DNA of 64,000 bases from positions 12,326,151 through 12,390,150 of the forward strand of contig OZ020492.1 of NCBI GenBank assembly GCA_963971405.1, read 5' to 3'. Shown here piece by piece: positions 33,425-43,294 of this stretch; the first letter of the stretch is position 1, and every line of letters starts with the position of its first letter. This DNA is from Psococerastis gibbosa (lineage: Eukaryota > Arthropoda > Insecta > Psocodea > Psocidae). The notes beneath the pieces were generated by a model. That model saw only the letters and a list, made by a program, of their open reading frames with translations, ran no database searches and was not told the origin of the DNA. The translations under genes were made by a program, and so were the position numbers.

Positions 33425-33568
33425 GAATGTTCGAGTCCTACACTTCCTACATTTTCTGGCCATGCTCCGGAGGGCATGTAAAGCAGGCGGTCCCGGGCCT
33501 TCCTAGTTGAGTATAAGAGAGGGCTTTATAGCCCTGACTCCGCTAGGTTGGCTTAGTAATAGAATAAA
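33425..33568 (+). mobile_element. tRNA-derived SINE, 5'-truncated
   Basis: Begins at box B (GTTCGAGTCC, 33429-33438), then ATTTTCTGGCCATGCTCCGGAGGGCATG, AAGCAGGCGGTCCCGGGCC, the GGGCTTTATAGCCC palindrome and GGTTGGCTTAGTAATAGAAT. Confidence 0.84.
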
Positions 33569-33594
33569 AAAGGTTAATATTTATTTAATGTTAT

Positions 33595-33715
33595 TTGCTT
33601 TCATATTTACGTATATACAGCAAATGATATTATGTATAAAATTTTCAAATTCGAGATTTCAGTGGACACATTTTGAGGTTTTTACGAAATAGCCGACTGT
33701 CCGTCTGAAGAAATA
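33595..33715 (+). mobile_element. Family A fragment
   Basis: ATATTATGTATAAAATTTTC, TCGAGATTTCAGTGGACACATTTTGAGG, TTTTTACGAAATAGCCGACTGTCCGTCTG; short part near the TTGCTTTCC end. Confidence 0.5.
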
Positions 33716-33719
33716 AAAA

Positions 33720-34805
33720 AAAATCCGGGTATAACCCACAACGGATCATGCCATTTCTTTTCTCTAAGGCAGTCGGCAACCTGAGGCTCCAAGCTTCGTA
33801 TTTCAAGATGCCTAATAACTTGTAAGGCGTGTCTTAAAAGATTGCTGTTTCACTTTTTGGTTTGTGATATATGGCTCTTCTAACAGATCTAAATCTGGTT
33901 AATTCGAAAATTGGCTCAGCTGCTAAAAAAGGTTATCGACCCCTGCTCTAAGGAATCCTTTAATTAAGGAAAAAGCTACTCATACCACTCCTAAGCTTTT
34001 GAGCCCTAGAAAAAAAGAATTGTAAAAGAGTTATTAGTTTGTTTATTTATTTAAGGTGAGAACGGCGAAAAAGAAGGGCGACGGGGTCCTTGAACCGAGA
34101 GCTCCAGGAAGACACTGCCACAGGAGGGATCGGACAGCACGTGCACGATGATTATAAATCAGATTTTGGTTATTTTTAGCGTAAGGCCACTAGCTGCAAC
34201 GGCGGGAGCCCCCCACCTCAGCGCCCTGGAAACGTCGGGTATTTTGGTCTCGACGGTCATTATTAGACATGTGGCTAGAAAACTATACAGTGGTTCATCA
34301 GTACTCAGAGGCGTCATTTGGTAGGCAGGGGCGTCATTGGGGGGTTCGTCAGAGGGGATATCGTTAATCCCCCCCCCCCAAGGTTTTGAAGGAAAAAATG
34401 CAAATGTGTTCAAAGTGAGTAGGCTATGGGACAGCATGCTGTAGCCACAGTAGGCTTGTGATCATAAGTTTCTCAATAGAATAGAACCTGACCGTATGAT
34501 AAACAAGGCGGATGCTGTAAGCTTAATAGCAACAGTAGAAACATAAGAAAACTGTATCGCACAGTATTTACACACGGGTAGTGTTTACTTGTGGAGTTAG
34601 AACCAAAATACTTCGTCTACAGTGACTAAGTTACCTATATACTAGTATAAGTAATTTATGAAGTGGGAAGCTCGATTTAGCTAAAATGTACCTTAACGTT
34701 AAATACCATATACAATACAACGAGTCAATTGTAGTACCGCCCCTCAGTCGACCATGGCAGTTGGATTGACGCTTCTGTTTGGAGTCCGTTAGAAAAAAAA
34801 TGTAA
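33720..34805. other. no gene seen
   Basis: C10 run near 34370. The minus ORF at 34159-34437 runs through it and has no family pattern. Confidence 0.4.
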
Positions 34806-34809
34806 GTAT

Positions 34810-35205
34810 GCTAAGAGGATATGCTACGTAGAAAATGAGCACCCCAAAATTTGTTGTTTTTATTGTTTATTTATTTTTTTATTTAATTAACAAAGCAAAT
34901 CATTAATGATTTGGCTCATGGAAGTTGTAGAAGACTGCTTCATGCAGTATGTAATAGGAAATATTAAATTTTTGGTACCTTAGTTCTTTCATAAATACCT
35001 GAACGGACTAAAATTACGCGTATTCTGGGATTTTTGGAAGAACTACAAAACCGAAAAGTAAAAATACCCGATTATATGATGCACGAAGTAGTCTTCAACA
35101 ACTAAGATCAGCCAAATTTTTAATAACTTGCTGAGTTAATTAAATAAAAAATGAAAAGTATTTAATTTTGGGGTGCCAATTTTCTAGTGACATATCCTCT
35201 TAAGA
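34810..35205. mobile_element. MITE with long nested inverted repeats
   Basis: Outer arms CTAAGAGGATATG...GCACCCCAAAATT and the inverse AATTTTGGGGTGCC...CATATCCTCTTAAG. Inner arms GTTGTAGAAGACTGCTTCATGCA and GATGCACGAAGTAGTCTTCAACAAC. No coding sequence. Partial relatives are at 21400, 24460 and 63320. Confidence 0.8.
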
Positions 35206-35331
35206 GAGATACCTACATTAAAACAATTTATGAAGTGGGAAGCTCTATTTAGCTAACAATAAAAATAAAAACTTTCAATTACGAATAACTATGACCTAAA
35301 TTATTCATTACATTACATTGTAGTCAGGACA

Positions 35332-35519
35332 TGTAGCGTAGTGGTACGGACTCTGACATTCACCCGAAAGGTAGTTGGTTCGAGTCCCACACTGGCTAAA
35401 TTTTCTGGTCATGCTTCGGAGGGCACGTAAAGCAGGCGGTCCTGGGCCTTCCTAGTTGAGTGTACAAGAGGGCTTTATAGCCCTAACTCCGTCAACGTTG
35501 TCTTAGTAATAGAAACAAT
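35332..35519 (+). mobile_element. tRNA-derived SINE, full length
   Basis: Best copy. The tRNA-like head has ACATGTAGCGTAGTGGTACGG (box A region), ACTCTGACATTCACCCGAAAGG and GGTTCGAGTCCC (box B, about 35377-35388). The body and TTGTCTTAGTAATAGAAACAAT tail match 33425-33568. Pol III would start from the head; the body is unrelated to tRNA. Confidence 0.9.
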
Positions 35520-35529
35520 AAAAAGTCTT

Positions 35530-36290
35530 TATTTATTTATTATGTATTATAGTACACACCTACCCCCTGCCGACCATGAATAAATGGATATTACAACTCC
35601 GTTGGCCGCTTGAGGTCTTGGCCCCCCTCCCCGCCCACCATACGTTACGAAAAAGAGATTTAGGGTATGCTATCTGAAGTATTTCTTCAATGCCTCTTCT
35701 ATCGAAGATCATCATGGCAATTTGTACCCTAGAGACTGGCGCTCTGAAATGGGAAGCTCATGTCAAACCACTAGCGCAGGATTTTCAACCAGGATGTTCT
35801 TTTTCTGCCGACGGAAGTAAGTAACGACATAAATAGAACTAAATAAGAGAGAGGCTCCAACCGGAGTTTTTAATGCTATAGAAACTGAAATTCGAAGAAA
35901 GCCGCCATGCATATGAATATGAAAAAAAATATGGGGACTTCCAACTGATCCACTTCCCGTAGCTATACTAAGGATGGTAAGAGTCACCCTTAGCTGAAAA
36001 GTACCATGAGCATTACAAATCGTTCCTCGGATAGGATCAAGGAAAAGCCAAAAGAAAGATTAATTTTTGTCACTTTCTATAAGGACTAAAGCAGTGGTTC
36101 CCCGCTGGGATAGGAAGGATCCGATGAGTTACGATTGAGGGCGCATGGGTAAGAAGAAATGTTCCTATAATGCACATTTTGATGTACTTTAGCATGCCTG
36201 ACAACATTTGTGGAAGGAGTGCAAAATTCCTTTTAATCCCGCATAACGAACAAGATGTTCAAAGCAAGCATGAAAAGAAGAGTAGACGTC
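35530..36290. other. no gene seen
   Basis: Unassigned spacer containing short frames only. Confidence 0.4.
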
Positions 36291-36294
36291 CTCG

Positions 36295-36447
36295 AAAACG
36301 CTGAAAGGATGAACTAGAAACTGACCTTCGCGAGATGGAAGTCCGTAGATGGTGGAGCGTCGTATAAAGCCAAGACGACTGGAGGAGTGTTGTCGAGCAG
36401 GCCAAAGCTCATCAAGGGCTGTAGAGCCAGAAGAAGAAGAAGAAGTG
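36295..36447 (+). pseudogene. LINE pol C-terminus with GAA tail
   Basis: Encodes, with one in-frame TAA, a KDELETDLREMEVRRWWS-like segment, then QDDWRSVVEQAKAHQGL and a stop, followed by GAAGAAGAAGAAG. The DDWRSVVEQAKAHQGL ending is a recurring LINE pol C-terminus and recurs at 44560-44665 and 56401-56545, so this is a family of 5'-truncated insertions. Confidence 0.78.
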
Positions 36448-36449
36448 CG

Positions 36450-36865
36450 AAATGCCACAAGTTTTTAATCCCGTAATAGGGCATGCAATAGGATATAGAG
36501 TAGGTGAAGGCAAAAACTGTAGCATGGTAAACACTTTAAGGGCGGATTCTAGTACTAGAACGTTATTGTTCGTTTTGTGTAGCCAATTACCGATGTTCTT
36601 CTCTATAACAAATGTCCGATTCGCCAACTTGCCCCATAAACACCCAGCGTACACCACAGCTTATATCGAAGACAAACCGAGTTACGACCACGATTCAGTT
36701 AGTAAATATTAGGAAATAGTAGGAAACAGACCTTCTGTACAATTTGCATGGGTAAACACATGGGTAAACATGAATTTCTTGGGGGAAAAGATTGTGACCA
36801 CAGCTTACACAAAGACGGGTCCAGATATAACTCTTCAAATATCCATTATTCAATTCGTCAAATTA
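36450..36865. other. no gene; overlapping ORFs rejected
   Basis: Frames of 66-86 codons at 36452-36948 overlap one another in different phases; the later ones run into SINE-2. No motif or splice context was found. Confidence 0.4.
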
Positions 36866-36868
36866 ATT

Positions 36869-37045
36869 CGACTTCGATGGCCAGAGGTGGTAACGTGCTT
36901 GCTCTTGTGCGAGTCTTTACACGCCATGCGATCGGAGACGTGTCGTGACTCAACACGGGAACTAACCTACAGAGGCGACTGAAGAGGTCAATCGGATACA
37001 TTCATTAAATTGCTTGTATGCGATTCATCTTTAAAAAAAAAAAAA
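36869..37045 (+). mobile_element. SINE-2 copy
   Basis: GACTTCGATGGCCAGAGGTGG, GCGAGTCTTTACACGCCATGCGATCGGAGACG, GAGGCGACTGAAGAGGTCAATCGGATACATTCATTAAATTG, poly-A at 37033-37046. Confidence 0.88.
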
Positions 37046-37249
37046 AATCCATAAGATACAGTCTCCAGAAATGGGAAATGGCCAATAGGCTACCCAAAAT
37101 TTATATTGAGTGATAGTTTTTCCAATAAATTTAATCGAAATAGGCCTTTTTTATGTATTGTATTTATGTATTTTGCATTGTATTCATTGATTATTCAGTG
37201 CCGTAATGTAGCAGACCCACCCTAAGCCCATAATTATTAAATTAATTTA

Positions 37250-37562
37250 AACAAACGGCGGACGGTTTTTTTGACGAAATTAACTAATTTCTCGATTCAT
37301 GACCCCAAGCAACTAAAACTCTTTTGATGACTTGTTCGAAAATACAAATTGTTCCAGATGCTGACAACTTACACTATGGACTTACTACTATTCTACAAAA
37401 TCATTGAAATACAATCACATTTTTTAGAGTTATATTTCGGGTGAGCAAAACTGGAAAAACTTGAATTTTTTATGAATTTTTCAAAGAAATACTATTCTAA
37501 CAGATTTATGGCTGTGGATCGAGAAATTAATTAATTTTGACAAAAACCTCGTCCACCATTTA
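37250..37562. mobile_element. MITE with 45-bp inverted ends
   Basis: Left GGCGGACGGTTTTTTTGACGAAATTAACTAATTTCTCGATTC; right GATCGAGAAATTAATTAATTTTGACAAAAACCTCGTCCACC. About 310 bp, no ORF. Single copy in the window. Confidence 0.75.
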
Positions 37563-37564
37563 TT

Positions 37565-38150
37565 GCTATCCTATTAATACGTTAGTATAAGGAAAGCTTC
37601 GTGATGAGATTTCTATGGATTAACACGTCTCGAGGCACCAGGAACCCAAAACAGTGGTTTTTACAAAATGTCTGTCTGTCAGTCGGTCTGTTCATCGATT
37701 TGTGGGATAACTGCACGCTGGATTTTGATAAACTTTGACAATTATGTCCAAAAAATGTCTCAGGCAGTTTTTTTATTATTATTTTGGGCTAACTCAATTT
37801 CACGGGGTTCGACAATCCAAAACACCAAAAAGCGGCTAAAAGGATTATTTCTCAAAAAACGGCACCAACGTATTTTTTTGAATTCACATATTATAGTCGT
37901 TACTAAAGTCAAAAAAACCCAAGGGGTCACTTGCTCCTTGAAAGCTTGGTCCGTAAATTAGAATCAATTTTCAGGAAAAATGACTAAAAATAATTGTTTG
38001 CTGAACTGTTCTATCGATGCTTTCTTTTGTCAGGTATTATATAGGTGTTAAATAGAGTAACAAAACCGAACAGGTTGTTTTCCCATGCAAAGTTTCTGTT
38101 TTGAATGAAAAATTATTTTTTCATGAAACTATTGATAATTCATGCCCAAT
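37565..38150 (+). mobile_element. Family A copy
   Basis: CCTATTAATACGTTAGTATAAGGAAAGCTTCGTG, ACGTCTCGAGGCACCAGGAACCC, TGTCTGTCTGTCAGTC, CACTTGCTCCTTG, ATGACTAAAAATAATTG, and a TTCATGCCCAATACATTGCATACCCTGCC end. It faces the next copy head to head. Confidence 0.78.
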
Positions 38151-38221
38151 ACATTGCATACCCTGCCATTATTATTTTTCTTCGGTTCCTAAAAAAAAAA
38201 AATAATAATGCCGACGAATTA

Positions 38222-39105
38222 AAGAACCGGTCCGAGTTCACTCGAACATGCTTTCCAATTTATCAAAATTAGTAGATAGAGAAAATTAGTAATTTTATGG
38301 TAAATATTTTTCCTATGGTTAAATTTCAGATATCTCGAGGGGGGGGGGGGGGGTTGTCCACCTGACGTCATTGGAAGTGAGGTAAATTCCCGATAGGTCA
38401 AACAAACACATTAATTACCACACAGCAATAATGGCAGGGCATGCAATGCATATGAGGGCGAATTCTCATCATTTTTTTCAAAAAATAATTTTTTGGGCAA
38501 AACCAAATATTTTTTTGGGAAAGCAACCTATCCGGTTTCGTTACTCAATTTAACACCTAAAACATGCTTGAAGGTAGAAATCATCGATAGAAAGGTTTCG
38601 CATTTTTTAGTCATTTTTTCATTAAAATTTAGTTATTTTTATTTTTTTACCCCCAGAAGCAAACTATCAAGGGGCAAGCGACCCCCCGCATTTTGTCAAC
38701 ATTAATAACGACTACAATCTACGAGAATTTAAAAGAAATAGTTGGAGCCGTTTTTGAGAAATAATCTTTTTAGACGTTTTTTTGGAGTTTTTTGAAAATA
38801 AACCCCCCCCCCAAATTGAGTTAGCCAAAAAAAAAAATATTCCCGAGGTATGATTTTTGTGAACCTACATGCCAAATTTCACTCAAATCCACTGAGTAGT
38901 TTGCCCGGAAATCGACGAACAGACAGACCGACCGACAGACCGACAGACCGACAGACCGACCGACAGACAGACATTTTGTAAAAACCACTTTTTTGGGTTC
39001 CTGGGACCTCAAAACGTGTAAATCCGTTGAAATCTCGGAATCGAAAATTTCGACCATCACAAAGCTTTCCTTATACTACGTATAAATTGGAAAGCAAAAA
39101 TGAAA
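38222..39105 (-). mobile_element. Family A element, full length
   Basis: AGAACCGGTCCGAGTTCACTC to CGTATAAATTGGAAAGCA, about 880 bp, collinear with 8290-9165. G16 run at 38339-38354, C9 run at 38804-38812, GACC/GACA repeat at 38930-38975. The two full copies differ mostly in these runs and by substitutions. The ORFs at 38219-38401 and 38821-39060 are repeat translations. Confidence 0.88.
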
Positions 39106-39194
39106 TGACAAATCTTTCCTCATACTAGCGAATAAATAAGAAAGCATAAGTAGAGGACCACGATATGGTTGTTAGACAATCCTTCCTAACATCT

Positions 39195-39280
39195 ATATAT
39201 TATATATATATATATATAGTATAATATACTATATATACCTTATATTATATTATTTAAATTAAATTAAATTATATTATAAG
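39195..39280. repeat. AT-rich palindromic microsatellite
   Basis: TATATA and ATTATATTA-type repeats immediately upstream of the LINE remnant. Confidence 0.65.
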
Positions 39281-39690
39281 GTTTTGAATAGTGCAGCTCC
39301 TTCATATCTCTATGACCGCCTAAAGTCATAACACAGCTTTATATAGGAGTTATTTTTTTGTAAATGCCTGCCGCCAGTGGAACTCCCTTGATAAGGAAAT
39401 TAGATCGCAGCCAAAGATTCGTGGGTTCAAAAGCCAGTTACTAAAAAAATTGCTAGTAACAGAATAGATTTAGCATACGATTACTGTCTAGGCCTATAGG
39501 TATTTACTGTATGTCTTTTTAAGACTACGTTTAGAATAAGTTCTTTTTATGCATTGTTAGAATAAGATTGTACAAGTTAAGCGTATATATGTATTTTGGA
39601 AATTGTATTGTTTTTGGACGTGGGTTAGGCAGAAAAAGACTTTCTTGTCTTAAGCCTCGCCCGTAAATATAAGACGTTTATTATTATTAT
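39280..39690 (+). pseudogene. LINE pol C-terminus and complete 3' UTR
   Basis: Frames encode VLNSAAPSYLYDRLKS and, after a break, FFVNACRQWNSLDKEIRSQP and KIRGFKSQLLKKLL. The W(N/D)SL...R....I..FK..L..LL order is the usual end of CR1/jockey/R1-type pol proteins. The 3' UTR ends in AAAAAGACTTTCTTGTCTTAAGCC..GCCCGTAAATATAAGACG and a TTA repeat (39677-39696). Confidence 0.72.
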
Positions 39691-39835
39691 TATTATTATA
39701 AAGAATAGTGGGAAGCTAGCAAAGAAACTCCAACAAACACTTTTTATAATAACCGAGAAACACGTGGTTGTGAAGTATCGCTCCTCACTTACATATCTAC
39801 CTGTATACATACATAATTGATAAGACTTGAGGGCA

Positions 39836-40029
39836 CTTGATATCAAGGCCGCAGCCAAGATTTTTTTTCAGGTGGGGGGGGGGAGGGTTATTTCAGAAAT
39901 TTCATTGGATATTACATAGTAATTTTAATTTTTCCTCTCAAAATCCGATTCTATCTAGTGTCAAGCCATTTCATTTCGAGGGGGGGGGGGGGGGACTTGA
40001 ACCCTCCTGGCTACGGCCTTGCTTGATAT
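39836..40029. mobile_element. G-tract hAT MITE with perfect 8-bp TSD
   Basis: Element 39844-40021 (178 bp). Ends CAAGGCCGCAGCCA and inverted TGGCTACGGCCTTG. CTTGATAT flanks it at 39836-39843 and 40022-40029, an exact 8-bp duplication as in hAT. Inside are G runs at about 39873-39884 and 39980-39994. This copy fixes the superfamily for the others. Confidence 0.92.
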
Positions 40030-40034
40030 GATCC

Positions 40035-40850
40035 AACAAAACAAACGATCCAACGCTGAAATTAGAGAACTACATACTGGACTTCGAATGGGTGGCTTTA
40101 GTATTTTTACAGACAAAATGTTCTGACGGTACCGAATTCACGCCAACAGAGGTTGTATGAACGGAGGGAAAATGTTTCTGGGTGGTTTGCCTGCTATATG
40201 ACAGAGACACGAGCAATTATTATTCATCTCAAAGACATATAAAGTCCATTAATTTGATATTCAGAATAAAGACGATCCCTTCCCCACATCTAAGGAATAT
40301 CAGACGGCATTGGCTGCTAGAATACGGAAGGTTCTAGAAGAACTGTACTAACTTGCTAAAACCAGAATAGGTACCAGAAGACAAAACTAAAAATCCTCGA
40401 TGTGTTTTAAGAAGAAAACGTAGGTGGAAGCCGAACACGCACAACACCCGCACAAAACTAAAAAAAATAAGCGAACAATATTTTTTTACTTTCTCAATAG
40501 GGTACAGATAAAGAGCTGAAAGAGCGGTAGCTAGGCAATCACTGTATGAAAACTGGCCGGTCGGCAGCCGTTCTTTACGAAACCGCTGACGTGCTGGGAT
40601 CCTGTGAGCTTTCCAAAATGTTTGGGAATTCCCCCAGTGGGAAAAGCGTCTGCTATTCGCTGGGTAGGATTGGGGCGGCGCTTTCCCAGTAAGGGGTAAA
40701 CGGGTTGAAAACCCACGTGTACCGATTTCTCTAAAAAATTACACACCTGGAAAACTTCAACAAGATTAATGGTGTTAAGAGAGTCCCTATTATTGGCGCG
40801 AAAGCTAAAGTACTTGGCAGACTCGCGCTCCCTTGGCTAATTCACGTTTA
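40035..40850. other. no gene seen
   Basis: Short frames only. The minus ORF at 40531-40746 has no motif. Confidence 0.4.
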
Positions 40851-40854
40851 CGCG

Positions 40855-41125
40855 TGCTATATCGTGCCAATGGTAAGCGTGTCTCAGCTTGTCCATAATC
40901 GCTTGTAGTCGGTGAGGGTTGACAGCGAGAACGTGTACCAGTTTAACAGCTACCAAAATTTATAATGAAACTTCTTCTTCTTCTTCCCCTTCGTGCCGCG
41001 TGCGCAGCGTGGGGACTGGGGGGGGGGGTCACCTCAAACCCATTTCCTGAACTCCGGTCGGACGTTAACGCCTTGAGCTCGACCATTGTTTTCCCTCTTT
41101 GATTTATACGGAAACAATATAAATA
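40855..41125 (-). mobile_element. SINE-3 split by LINE tail
   Basis: SINE-3 in reverse: GTGCCAATGGTAAGCGTGTCTCAGCTTGTCCATAATCGCTTGTAG, GTACCAGTTTAACAGC, then an insertion at about 40972-41102, then GATTTATACGGAAACAATATA, the expected continuation. Confidence 0.7.
40972..41102 (-). mobile_element. LINE 3' end nested in SINE-3
   Basis: The reverse complement reads GAGGGAAAACAATGGTCGAGCTCAAGGCGTTAACGTCCGACCGG, as at 23150-23200, and ends in a GAAGAAGAAGAAG tail. It also has the C10 run at 41020-41029 on the sense strand. ATTTAT on both sides may be a short TSD. Confidence 0.68.
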
Positions 41126-41374
41126 ATGTGATAAAACTACCCCACCCGGTTACAACAAACGAAATAGACGAAATTCAACTAGTTTGGATTGACATAGTGG
41201 GACCAAAAGGGGTGGAAAAAATGTTCCTTTTGCGTCATATGCAACAATGATAAGCAGTGTTGACAAAAAATTTGCAATTCAATTGATATCCACATCAATT
41301 CCCATAAGTCGATTTACATTCATCGGGGGTTAGTTTAGGATAATTTGCACTTACTCCCAGATAAGTTATTCCTG

Positions 41375-42135
41375 GGTTTGCCGCTCTTTATTTTCGATTC
41401 CGAGATTTACAACGGATTTAAGGCACCAGGAAGACAAAAAAGTGTTTTTTACGAAATGTCTATCTGTCGGTCCATTGATTTCTGGGCAAACTACTGGATG
41501 GATTTTGGTGAACTTTGGTATTTTTGTTAACAAAATATTTACGCCACGGGAATTTTTATTATATTGCATGGGCTAACTCGATTGTGGGGATTTAACCCCT
41601 TATACTAAAAACAAATACGGCTGCAGCGATTTTGTCTAAATTCGTATATTTATTGCAGTCGATATCAATGTAAACAAAACCAACTAGGTCGCTTTCTCCT
41701 TGATAGTTTTGGTTCCGGGGACAATAAAATAAATTGACTCAATTTTCATGAAAAATTACTAAAAAAACAAAAAATTTCCGTGGAAGTTTTCTATCGATGC
41801 ATTCTAACTTCTGGCATATTTCAGGTGCTAAATGGAGTAACAAACCGAATAAATTGCAACAAAGGTTATGGTTTTGAATAAATAATTATTTTTTAAAGAA
41901 ATTATTGATAATTCATGCTCTAATACTTTGAATATCCTGCTATTATTACTGGGTAGTATTATTTTGATTTGCCCGTTCTAGACTGTGCAATCATACCATT
42001 GATCAATTTGGTGCTGTGGGGTAGAGAAAGTCAAGGTAAGGGAACTTTGGCCTCAGGGCAATTATTTGCCGTGGAATTACTCATATTGTCCATCTCGGTG
42101 CCTATAATAATCGATAAATAGGAAATCATGTATGT
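41375..42135 (+). mobile_element. Family A copy, diverged
   Basis: Begins inside the TTGCTTTCC end at TTATTTTCGATTCCGAGATTTACAACGGATTTA and runs through ATGTCTATCTGTCGG, CTGGGCAAACTACTGG, CTTGATAG.TTTGG, TCTATCGATGCATTC, GTAATACTTTGAATATCCTGC-like text to CTATAATAATCGATAAATAGG. No ORF. Confidence 0.72.
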
Positions 42136-42217
42136 ACGCGTTCACCGTATCGATTTTTTCTAGTATATGCTCATTTGTATTTTTCTATTGTACGTGTGAA
42201 CATATACATATTTTATA

Positions 42218-42395
42218 AAAGGTTAATCATATACAAACAATTTAATGAATGTATCCAAATGACCTCTTCAGTAGCTTCTGTAGGTTAGTACCCGTGTTGA
42301 GTTACGACACGTCTCCGATCACATGGCATGTAGACTTTGCACAAGTACAAGCACGCTACCACTTGACCATCGAAGTCGATGCTGATGAACAAGTA
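42218..42395 (-). mobile_element. SINE-2 copy
   Basis: GGTTAATCATATACAAACAATTTAATGAATGTATCC, GTACCCGTGTTGAGTTACGACACGTCTCCGATC, CAAGCACGCTACCACTTGACCATCGAAGTCGAT. One of the better-preserved copies. Confidence 0.88.
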
Positions 42396-42447
42396 TACAT
42401 GTCATAGCCCATAGACTCCAGGACTAGTGCAATTTAGTGCCTTCCTA

Positions 42448-42608
42448 TGTATACGTTAGTATAAGAAAAGCCATGGGATAGGGAAACTAGTAATTTAAAT
42501 CTAAACCTAAATTTAATCCTAGGACTATTAGTTACCAAGGAACAATTGCAGCACCTATACTAATTGTTAAATTGGAAAGCATGTTCGGGTTCCTCGAACC
42601 GATTCTTT
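42448..42608 (+). mobile_element. Family A, internally deleted
   Basis: Both ends are present (CCTATGTATACGTTAGTATAAGAAAAGCC and TTGGAAAGCATGTTCGGGTTCCTCGAACCGATTCTT) but only about 160 bp lie between them. Another short derivative is at 56976-57231. Confidence 0.68.
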
Positions 42609-42615
42609 TTATGGG

Positions 42616-42770
42616 AACGTGCTTGCACTAGTGCGAGTCTTTACACGCCATGCGATCGGAGACCTGTCGTAACTCAACACGGGTACTAACCCACAGAGGC
42701 GACTGAAGAGGTCAATCGGATACATTCATTAAATTGTTTGTATGCGATTATTCTTCTTTAAAAATAAAAA
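42616..42770 (+). mobile_element. SINE-2 copy
   Basis: AACGTGCTTGCACTAGTGCGAGTC, CGCCATGCGATCGGAGACC, GAGGCGACTGAAGAGGTCAATCGG, A-rich tail with AAAAATAAAAAAAAATAAAAA. 5' truncated. Confidence 0.85.
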
Positions 42771-42901
42771 AAAATAAAAATGCAGTAACCCACCCAACTC
42801 TCGCATCTACCCCCACCACTCTCGTTCCGCTGCACCCACCAGACGCCAGTACAGTAGCGGAGCCAGGCGTGCCAGCACGCTTCATTTTTACGTTCGTTCA
42901 C

Positions 42902-43291
42902 TTAGGTGCCCATTCCATTGGCCGGCTAGGGCTATTTCCAACAACGGTGACGTGGCAGCAGACATTCAAGACTTAGGTGGCGTTTCCACCGACCTCGCAT
43001 TGCAGAATTGACGGAAATGTTTATTTTCCTCTATGCCATAGTTAAAATTGATCAATGATCATACAGTAAAATCACAAACAAACAAACTAAAATTAAAAAA
43101 TGGCGTCATGGGATATGTTAAGTACAAACATTTTAATAGATTTCTATAAAAAGAAAAATTCTAATTTGCGTCAATGTCATTTGCATTCTGCAATGCGAGA
43201 TCGGTGGAAACGCAACCTAAGTCTTGAATGTCTGCTACCACGTCACTGTTTTTGAAAATAGCCCTAGCCGGTCAATGGAATGGGCGCCTTA
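42902..43291. mobile_element. Harbinger-like MITE with TTA TSD
   Basis: Element 42905-43288 (384 bp), flanked by TTA at 42902-42904 and 43289-43291. Outer ends GGTGCCCATTCCATTGGCCGGC and inverse; inner arms TGACGTGGCAGCAGACATTCAAGACTTAGG and inverse. Its core (ATTGATCAATGATCAT, AAAAAATGGCGTCATGGG) is the reverse complement of that in 6703-7096. The TTA duplication and paired arms suit PIF/Harbinger. Confidence 0.86.
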
Positions 43292-43294
43292 AGA

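Noticed and set aside
35332-35519. Possible functional tRNA gene
   Set aside because: Only boxes A and B are tRNA-like; the arrangement is dispersed with an attached non-tRNA body, as in a SINE.
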